Shown in pieces: positions 55,681 to 64,000 of a DNA stretch of 64,000 nt. The notes beneath the pieces were generated by a model. It did no database searches. It saw nothing but the letters and a program-made list of their open reading frames with translations, and was not told the origin of the DNA. The DNA is from Cryptomeria japonica. Its lineage: Eukaryota; Streptophyta; Pinopsida; Cupressales; Cupressaceae. Made by a program: the position numbers and the translations under genes. The stretch covers positions 378,063,892 through 378,127,891 of the forward strand of contig NC_081415.1 of the NCBI RefSeq assembly GCF_030272615.1, given 5' to 3'. Position 1 is the stretch's first letter; each line of letters starts with the position of its first letter.

Positions 55681-56570
55681 ACATGTCATTTATCTTTTAA
55701 TTTTCCTCTACCTACCCCCTTCATCATTTTATTATTTCTTTTACCTACCCTTTAATCCTAGCCAACCATTTATCCTCTTCACCTTTTAATCTTATCCCTT
55801 CATTTCCTAAAGTGTCTTCTATATAAGAGGATAATTCCTTCATTACCAACCCTAATCAACTAATCAATAATAGGTAACCAAGTCTTATTGCGATCAAGCT
55901 ACTTCAACCACAATCGGTTCTTTGTTGAGCTCTTGTGCACACATAAAATCTACGAGATAATATATCAAATAAGATCAATGGAGATTAAAACCCTACTTTA
56001 CATGTGAATAGTAATATTGTTTATTTTGTAAATTTGCATGTTTTTAGGTATCTTTATTGGTGTATGGTGAATGTTTGGTTGTAGAACTAGGGTTTTTATT
56101 GTGGTTGAATCTTTGTGGTTTTACAATAGTTTCATCATCATTTTTAACCGTATACAACATTATCATTTAGTATAGATAAATAGTGCATTTTACCATCATA
56201 TAGAATCAAAATTGCATCTCATCTAGCTTAATATAGTACAATTGTAGGAAGAATTTCTTGCATTTGAATTCAATCTCATTCTGTAGGTTGTCATTTTGAA
56301 AGCCATGAATGCATAAATCTGAGAGCTAATATGGTTGAAAAAATCCTTAGAGATAAAGGACATTGAGACATTCATAAGGAAGGGAAGTTTGAATTTCTTT
56401 CTCTTAAATTTTCTTTCAATTAGTCTCATTTATGTATTTACTATTTAATTTGATTGACACACATTCTTGCACATAGCTACAAGCAAGTTAGATGGCAGTT
56501 TGGATTGCCAATCCTATCCAAGGACAAATGCATCGTAGACAAAGTTTGAAGTGTACAGCTTGAGACTTAG
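55681..56570. other. Intergenic AT-rich region with a possible promoter
   Basis: Pyrimidine-rich stretch to 55800, then CTATATAAGAGG at about 55818 (TATA-like, plus strand), then AT-rich sequence. It may be a promoter or LTR U3 of an unidentified element feeding the ORF at 56571; not proven. Confidence 0.35.
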
Positions 56571-56994
56571 AAGTATAGAGGAACAAAAGAGTATTTTACA
56601 ATTTCATCCCAAGAAGAAGAATCACAAGAATATAGTGTAAGGGAACAAGTTCAAACTAGAAAGGCAGTGATAGGTGATGATCAAGGTGTTAATTTGACAA
56701 TCAAGCAAGAAAGTGATTCACATCCATTGCAAGAATTCCTTGAAGAATACTTGCACATATTACAAAAGGAGATTTTTGAGAATGAATTGCAAGAAAAATC
56801 AAGTAGCATCCTCGAGGTGGAAGATATTCAAATAGACAAGTTGACTAGAGAGCTGAAAATTATAAAAAATGAGCACAAGCATGAAGAAAAAATCAAGTGG
56901 GTATTGAAAGACATCATCATGACAATGGTATTTGAAGGGGTGTTGAAAGTTCTCATGGAAGAAGTACAAAAGGAGTCATTGTTGACGTTGTTCC
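56571..56994 (+). pseudogene. Unidentified acidic ORF truncated by copia E
   Basis: Open in one frame from just after a TAG at 56568-56570 to the copia E LTR (56995), about 140 codons. Reads KYRGTKEYFTISSQEEESQE, then a Lys/Glu-rich, helix-prone stretch (LEEYLHILQKEIFENELQEK) with a coiled-coil look. Upstream of the TAG the same frame gives FGLPILSKDKCIVDKV and more stops. No start codon is certain. I do not recognise a family; it may be part of another decayed transposon gene. Confidence 0.4.
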
Positions 56995-58331
56995 TGTTAG
57001 ACAGTTCAGATAACCAAAAGACAACTAAGAGGGGGGGGGGGGGGTGAATCAGTTGTCACAGATTACCGGAAGTATTAGCAATTTAAAACAACAATACCAG
57101 AACCCAAAACAATAATAACAGAATAGCAGTTAATCCAAATAAGCATAAACAATAATCACAGAATAAAATCTATCCACACAACACCAATATTTGTACGTTG
57201 AAAACCCAGTAAAGGGAAAAACCATGGTGGGAAGCTTACCCATCGTCAGATAATACTTTTGTAGTAAGTATGTGAATTTACAATGAAGGGGCCTACACTT
57301 GTAGGAAGGCCAACAACCTAGAGCACATTGCTCATCACAAAAGGAGTCCAAAAGTGTGTCTCCCGAAAAACAACTATCTCTTCCCACCCCCATAGCATGA
57401 TGCTTTCAACTATACGGGGAATAGGATACACTTTTGGCTTTCCAAGAGAGGTGAGTCTCACTGACTACATACAAATCAAAACTACAATCTGATGAAGTGT
57501 TGAACTGTAAAAGATAGCATCTCCTATGCATGAGTAAAGTTCTTGTTAAGCTCAATACCAGAAGACTAAATCCACTTACAAACCCAATTCGATCTCTAAT
57601 GATCGACAAACTCCTCTACCTGAATGATATTACATTATTCACACATTACATTCCTTGACCATGACCTCTTACAATAACCATGATGTTCTACAATGAGATC
57701 TTACATCTTATTTATACAAACCCTCAATCATAAACAATCAAGTCGGCCACCAAACAATAAACCAATTACATAATTACAAACCATGTTAGCCTTAGACCAA
57801 AAACAAATAATATCCACACATAAGACATCCCAGAAATACAACAATAGGTCCTATCCACTCATTACATCAATGCCGATCCATAACTTGGATCAACCAGGAC
57901 CAAGTATAGGTCCACACGCTTCAACAATGATCTCCAAACGCCAAGTCTCGAACATGATCACGAAAAACATCTTGTAACTCCATCAGAAGCTGCACCAACA
58001 CCAATTATGCAATGCATCAAAGATCTCCACCAAAAGCTCTGCCGGTGAAACCCTTGCCGAAACCAGAAACCAATCTTCATAGCAAGAAGGATAGCATCCA
58101 ATCACCATACCAAAACCAACTGACCAAATATGAGTATAAGCATTATGAACAAGTCAATTCCATCACTAGCTTATACCAGAGTCAACCAGATCATGCCGGA
58201 TCTAAGTTAACCAGAAACCACTCAACCTACTGAGACCAGAAGGGTGCTGGTAAAGCATCCAAACAATTGGTGTTGACATCAATGACAAAACATCAATGCA
58301 ACACATAATCAATTCCACCAAATGGCCACCA
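56995..58331 (-). repeat. 3' LTR of copia E, 1337 bp
   Basis: Minus strand TGGTGGCCATTTGG to CTGTCTAACA. A TATAAATA box on the minus strand at 57709-57716. A run of 14 G at 57031-57044, against 7 G in the 5' LTR. Confidence 0.88.
57709..57716 (-). promoter_or_regulatory. TATA box in copia E LTR
   Basis: Minus-strand TATAAATA in GTTTGTATAAATAAGATG; the same box lies near 63588 in the 5' LTR. Confidence 0.5.
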
Positions 58332-58702
58332 ATCTCCCCCTTTGGCATTGATGGCAACACTAGATGTGAAAAACATCTAAGTACTAAGAAATGACAAACA
58401 AGTCTCCCCTGTGGAAGATAACCAACAATAAACAACCAACAATCTCCTGCATATAGCTCTAAATATCAATGTCTTTCTCCCTTTGAATAATATCTTTGTA
58501 AAGTTCTGAATTTCTTTTTCACATCACTATCTCTCCCCCTTTGACATCAATGCCATAAATCTGATAGAAATATCAAAAGCAAAAACATAAGCCTTTGAAT
58601 CTCAAAGCTGACTACTCCCCCTGAGCAGTAGCATCCCACATCGGTGCTGAAATGAATAGTATCTTTGATAATGCATACCAGACTGATGCCAAACCACATC
58701 AA
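58332..58702 (-). other. Polypurine tract and 3' untranslated region of copia E
   Basis: AAAGGGGGAGAT abuts the LTR; further GGGGGAGAGAT and GGGGGAGTAGT motifs near 58530 and 58612. No gene. Confidence 0.7.
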
Positions 58703-60333
58703 TCAAGTCTCTTCCAAAGGGGAAGAAACCCCCAATCTGTCTCTCAGGTACTCAAATGATTCCTTGGATAGAGGTTTAGTGAAAATATCTGCAATCTGTT
58801 CTTTAGTGTTCACATAAACCAGTTTAACTTCATTTGCTTCTATCTTCTCCTTCAAAAAGTTATACTTGATAGATATGTGCTATCTTATAATGAAATACTG
58901 AATTCTTTGATATATCAATAGCAATAGATTTATCACAATGAATAACTAGTGGTGCATCACAATCCACCTTTATATCCTTCAACATTTTCTTCATCCATAA
59001 AAATTGTGTACAATTAGTAGCAGCAACAACATACTCAGCTTCAACAGTAGATAAAGAAGTACATGACTATTTCTTGCTGATCCATGAAACAAACTTCTTT
59101 CCAAGAAAGAAAGCTCCATCGAAAGTACTTTTTTGGTCATCACATCTCCAGCCCAATCAACCATCTGTATATGCACATAAAGTGAAGTTATCATCCTTAG
59201 GATACCACAAACCATATTTTGATGTACCTTGCAAGTATCTAAAAATCCTTTTTACCACCATCTCATGATTTTGTTTAGGATCACTCCGAAATCTTGAAAC
59301 AATACAAACAACATTCATAATGTCAAGCCTAGTCTGAGTCAAATAAAGTAGACCTCCAATCATAGATTTGTATCTTGTAGGATTTATCGGTGCAGAAACA
59401 TCTTTCCTTGTCAATTTCTCACTTGTAACCATAGGCGTACTTACTGGTTTAGAATCTTCCATACCAAATTTCTTCAACAATTCCTTAGCATATTTATTTT
59501 GACAGATAAAAATACCTTTGTTAGTTTGAGTAATTTGTAAACCTAAGAAGAATTTCATCTCACTAATCATAGACATCTCATATTCTTTCTCCATGTTCTT
59601 AGAAAATTCTATGCATAATTTATCTTCACCTCCAAAAATAATGTCAACAAATACTTCAACAATTAGTATATCATCATCAATGATTTTATAATATAAATTA
59701 CTATCAGCACTGCCCTTAGTAAAACCAAGCTTCAAAAGATATTTATTCAACCTTGCATACCAAGCTCTAGGTGCTTGTTTCAATCCATATAAAGATTTTC
59801 TTAACCTGCAAACCATATTAGTATCATTTGATAGTGAAAAACCATCAGGTTGCTCAATATAAACCTCCTCATCAAGATCCCCATTCAATAATGCACATTT
59901 AACACCCATCTGATAAACCTTGTAGTTTTTATAAGCAACATAGGTAAGAAATAATCTTACAGCTTCAATTCTAGCTACCAGTGCAAAAGTTTCTCCATAA
60001 TCAATTCCTTCCTTCTAAGAATATCCTTTACAAACCAATCTAACCTTATTCCTTATAACTTGACCATCCTCATTCAATTTATTCCTAAAAAACCCATTTA
60101 GTTCCAATAACATTTTTATTTTTAGGACGGGGAACCAAAGTCCATGTGTTATTTTTCTCAATCTGATCTAATTCTTCTTCCATATCTTTTAACCAAAGTT
60201 CATCTTTACATGCCTCAATTACTGATACTGATTCAAATTGTGAAATTAAACATACCTCATTAGTTACCAGTCTTCTTCTTGTCATTACTCCATTGCTCTT
60301 ATCCCTACTGATTTGATCTTCAGAATGATTCAA
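58703..60333 (-). pseudogene. Copia E reverse transcriptase and RNase H
   Basis: ITRRRLV-type start region, [20 protein letters not shown], then a frameshift in a six-base A run at 60087-60092 (minus-strand T run). Motif A reads [20 protein letters not shown]: the catalytic Asp of the M-D-V box is Gly. [20 protein letters not shown] follows. Motif C is [11 protein letters not shown], one Asp codon shorter than copia C's [10 protein letters not shown]. RNase H: CAYTDG then a stop and frame change, and SWISKK. The terminal block IADIFTKPLSKESFEYLR ends at TGA 58703-58705. Both polymerase catalytic boxes are damaged. Confidence 0.87.
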
Positions 60334-61690
60334 TCTTACATACCTAGGAGTCTTCTGACTCTCTATTCGTCTTCCCTGTTCTTTAGTTACTGTAGAATTC
60401 TTTGATGTTGTTGGAGTAATTGGTTCAACTCTCTATTCTGGTAAAGGTGATACCAGTTCAGATATAATCATTTCCATTGCCGGTTTCTTCTCATAAATTT
60501 TGATTTAACTTTTGCTCAGCTCATCTACTTTGACATTACCACTCTCCACATTTCTCTGCAATCTCTTGTTATAACATCTATATGCTTTTCTTTCATTAGA
60601 ATAACCAAGAAATATGCCTTCATCACTTCTACGATCAAATTTCCCAATAGTATCATCTCTCCTAATATAACATTTACTACCAAAAATTTTGAGATACTTA
60701 ATTGTAGGTGTATTGCCAAACCATAATTCATAAGGTGTCTTACTGGTTTCTCCTTTGATAGGTACTCTATTGAATGTGTAAACTGCTATACTAACTGCTT
60801 CTCTCTAGTAGATATAAGGTAGATTATCTTCCATCATCATTGTTCTAGCAACATCCAAAATAGTTCTATTTTTCCTTTCCACAACTCCATTCTGCTGAGG
60901 TGTCTGGGGAGCAAAAAATTGTCTTCTTATACCATGCTTGTCACAAAAGTTATTAAACTCACCAGATGTGAATTCTCTACCATGTTCTGATCTCAAACAT
61001 TTAATCTTCAATCCTGTCTCAGTTTCCACTTTACCCTTAAAGATTTTAAACTTTTCAAATGCTTCAAAATTTTCTCTAAAAAAAGTAACCCACATCATTC
61101 TAGAATAATCATCAATGATTAGCATGAAATATCTATCACCATGAAAACTTTTAACTCTAGTAGGGCCACACAAATCAGTATGAATAAGATCAAGAACATC
61201 ATTTGATTTATCTTGTATACTCCTAAAAGAGGTTCTAACCTATTTACCCATTTGGCATTCTTTACATACCAGATTATAGGGCTTCATGATCTTAGGTATA
61301 TCTCTAACAACCTTAGTTGAACTAATCTTCACAATGCAATCAAAATTCACATGACATAGCCTTTTATGCCATAACCAACTCTTATCAATCTGTGTAATCA
61401 AACATGTCTTCTCACTAGAGTTCAAATAAAATATGTTACCTTTTATCTGTGTACCGGTTGCAATCTCCAAGCCATATCTATTAATGATTTTGCATTTTCC
61501 ATCCTTGAATTGTAATTGTAATCCCTTATCTACCAATTTTCATACACTCAAAAGATTATGCTTCAAACCTTCAACATAATAAACATTGTTAGTATTGTTC
61601 CTACCGTCCAATGATATAGTTCCTTTTCCCTTGATTGTACATGCCTTGTCATCTCCAAATCTAACTAGTCCATCATAAAATTAATTGCAA
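60334..61690 (-). pseudogene. Copia E integrase
   Basis: Zinc domain WHKRLCHVN...CKECQMGK. Core LIHTDLCGPTRVKS (first Asp), CLRSEHGREFTS (second Asp reads Glu) and PQQNGVVERKNRTILD (Glu kept). TAG after CQMGK at about 61240, a stop at 60805, then TPYELWFGNTPTIKYLKIFG and FLGYSNERKAYRCYNKR with further stops. Compared with copia C (CLRSDQGG) the second catalytic acid is changed. Confidence 0.85.
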
Positions 61691-62926
61691 AGATAGAAAC
61701 TTCCCTTTATCTCCAATTATATGATGTGAACAACCACTGTCAATTACCCATTAATCCTTATCCTCAATTTTAGCAGCAAGTGCCTTCTCCTCTGGTACAT
61801 TCTCTTTTAGTGCTAGGTCATCTTCTTTGATAGCCAGGAATACCCATTCCTTCCAATTTCTGGATCCACTGGTAGAGTCTTCTGTCGGTTCATCATCTAA
61901 ATCAGTAATGCCTTCCTCATCCGTTATGTAGCATGATTTGTCTCTATTTTTCTTAAATCTATACTTGTTCTGATATCCAGGGTTAGGTTTAAATGATCTT
62001 TTAACTCTTTCTTCAAATCTTGAATTCCTTTCAGGACATCTAGATGCAAAATGACCAATCTTATTACATGTAAAACATTTAAAAGGTGCTTTTCCTTCAT
62101 ACTTACTTTCTACCAGTCCTTCCGATACTCTTCTAGCAAATAGTGCTTCAAGTTTCTCAAACTTGTCATCTTCTCTCTTCATATCTTCTAATTCTTTTGC
62201 ATATAAAGCTTTCCAATATTGCTTATCGGTTGTAGATGTAGATGCATGAAAAGTAGGTTCAGTCTTCACAGCTCCAGAAGGTCCAAATTACTCAAGCTCA
62301 AAAGTAGATATTTTCCCAACCAAAGTATCTCTGTTGATAGATGTATTAGCCACTGTTCTTAACTCATTAATAGTAGTATCCTTCATTTTGTAAGCTGGTG
62401 GTAGGGCTCTCAGGACTTTAGAAACAATCTCATCTTCACTCAGAGTTCCACCACAACATTGAATTCCCATAAAAATCTCATTAACCCTTTACATGAATGC
62501 GATAATCCTTTCATCTTCTTCCATCTTCAAGTTTTCATATCTCACCCGGTAACCATCAAGTTTAATAATCTTTACTATAGGGTCACCTTCATTAAGACTC
62601 TGCAACTTATCCCATATAGCCTTTCCAGATGATTTGTCGGTTAATCCCATTATTTGCTAATTAGAAAGTGCACACAAGAGGGCTTCTCTTACTCTACAAT
62701 CATTCTCAAGCTCCTTGTCTAGGTTTTCCAGAGGAGGATTGCCAGATCTTGGATTAAAGGGTGTGACACCATTCTATGTGATCTCCCAAATCTCCTTGCC
62801 AAGACATCTCAGATGAGTTTCCATCTGAATCTTCCATACTGTATAGTTTGTTCTTTCAAGCCTCGGTATATCCCTTTGAAAGATAGCTCCAGAAGAATTG
62901 GATGAACTTGAACTATTAGTCACCAT
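61691..62926 (-). pseudogene. Copia E gag and protease active site
   Basis: ATG at 62926 (MVTNSSSSSNSSGAIF). Gag core NYTVWKIQMETHLRCLGKEI, ALLCALSN-stop-QIMG, GIQCCGGTLSEDEIVSKVLR, LVGKISTFELE-stop-FG, zinc knuckle CFTCNKIGHFASRC near 62060, an acidic stretch (DEEGITDLDDEPTED), then the protease box VIDSGCSHHIIGDKGK, canonical, near 61740. At least four in-frame stops. Confidence 0.85.
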
Positions 62927-62970
62927 AGGATCTTCCTCAAGTGGTTAATCTTTCTGCAGAGAGAACCAAA

Positions 62971-62982
62971 CCTCTGATACCA
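62971..62982 (-). other. Primer binding site of copia E
   Basis: Minus strand TGGTATCAGAGG, one mismatch to the initiator Met tRNA complement. Confidence 0.85.
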
Positions 62983-62984
62983 AT

Positions 62985-64000
62985 TTTTAGATAGTTTAGA
63001 TAACCGGAAGACAACTGAGAGGGGGGGTGAATAAGTTGTCATAGATTACCAGAAGCATTATCAATTTAAAACAACAATACCGGAACCCAAAACAATAATA
63101 CCGGAATAGAATTTAATCCAATTATGCATAAACAATAATCACAGAATAAAAGCCATCCACACAACACCAAGATTTGTACATGGAAAACCCGGTAAAGGGA
63201 AAAACCACGATGGGAAGCCTACCCATTATTAGATAATACTTCTGCAAAAAGTATGTGAATTTACAATGAAGGGGCCTGCACTTGCAAGAAGGCCAACAAC
63301 CTAGAGTACACTGCTCATCACAAAAGGAGTCTCACTGAATACATACAAATCTAGACTACAATCTGGAGAAGTGAAGAACTACAAAAGATAGCATCTCCTA
63401 TGCCTGAGTACAGTTTTGGTTAAGCTCAATACCGGAACACTAAATCCTCTTACAAACCCAATTCGATCTCCAATAATTGACCAAATCCTCTATCTAAATG
63501 ATATTACATTAATCACACATTACATTCCTTGACCATGATCTCTTATAATAACCATGATGATCTACAATGAGATCTTACATCTTATTTATACAAACCCTCG
63601 ACCATAAACAATCAAGTCGGCCACCAGACAATAAACCAATTACATAATTACAAACCATGTTGGCCTTAGACAAAAAAAATAATAATATCCACACATAAGA
63701 CATCCCAAAAATACAACAATAGGTCCTATCCACATGTTACATCAATGTCGGTCCATAACCTAGATCAACTGGGACCAAGTATAGGTCCACACGCTTCAGC
63801 AATGATCTCCAAATGCCAAGTCTTGAACATGATCACCAACAACATCCCAAAAGTCCATCAGAAGCTGCACCAACACCAATTATGCAATGCATCAAAGATC
63901 TCCACTAAAAGCTTTACTGGTGAAACCTTTGTCGAAACTAGAAACCAATCTTCATAGCAAGCAGGATAGCATCTAATCACCAAACCAAAACCAACTGACT
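62985..64000 (-). repeat. 5' LTR of copia E (partial)
   Basis: Direct repeat of 56995-58010; the terminal TG (plus-strand reading) is mutated to TT at 62985-62986. Lacks an approximately 65-bp stretch around 57350-57440 that the 3' LTR has (with GTCTCCCGAAAAACAAC). Continues past the window. Confidence 0.87.

Larger units (their letters stand above)
56995..64000 (-). mobile_element. Copia E: Sirevirus-like element, 5' LTR cut by window edge
   Basis: 3' LTR 56995-58331, polypurine tract 58332-58346, polyprotein 62926-58703 on the minus strand, primer site 62971-62982, 5' LTR from 62985 off the right edge. Close relative of copia C, with which it shares most integrase and RT blocks. Confidence 0.9.

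Overview
The window is plant nuclear DNA made almost entirely of nested LTR retrotransposons. There is no intact host gene, no rRNA or tRNA gene, and no CRISPR or prokaryotic feature. Long LTRs (4.3-4.5 kb in one family), AT-rich spacers, element-in-element nesting and old, stop-riddled polyproteins suggest a large-genome seed plant. A gymnosperm or conifer is my best guess, but this is inference only.

Layout, left to right. (1) 1-7706, minus strand: a Ty1/copia, Sirevirus-like element (element 1) with about 1.2 kb LTRs, an initiator-Met-tRNA-type primer site and repeated polypurine motifs. It has no recognisable protease, integrase or reverse transcriptase. Instead it carries a coiled-coil/multi-zinc-knuckle ORF1 and a large unusual ORF2. 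(2) 7707 to about 44.2 kb, minus strand: one large Ty3/gypsy element (gypsy A), with an Asp-tRNA-like primer site as in Athila/Tat elements and an extra ORF after pol. It is split into pieces by element 1, by a 2.1 kb solo LTR (10754-12879), by a gypsy B complex (14719-33820) and by copia C (34838-41625). Its gag, protease and RNase H reading frames each resume on the far side of an insertion, which proves the nesting. (3) Gypsy B, plus strand: a chromovirus-like element with 4.3-4.5 kb LTRs in a tandem LTR-(deleted interior)-LTR-interior-LTR array. Its gag is interrupted by a 3.9 kb solo-LTR-like insert (21567-25500). (4) About 44.6-46.5 kb, minus strand: a decayed ORF with a plant mobile domain (PMD). 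(5) Copia D, plus strand, 47083-54801, with a perfect ATACT target duplication. (6) 54807-56994: AT-rich non-coding DNA and an unidentified ORF. (7) Copia E, minus strand, 56995 to the right edge.

Copia C, D, E and element 1 share initiator-Met-type primer sites, a C-run/G-run motif near the LTR end and clustered GGGGGAG polypurine motifs, so they look like relatives within one Sirevirus-like group. Gag-pol order within each autonomous element is normal: gag, protease, integrase, RT-RNase H for copia; gag, protease, RT-RNase H, integrase for gypsy. All are inactivated by stops, frameshifts or catalytic-site lesions. The most unusual contents are the two ORFs of element 1, the extra ORF of gypsy A and the PMD ORF.
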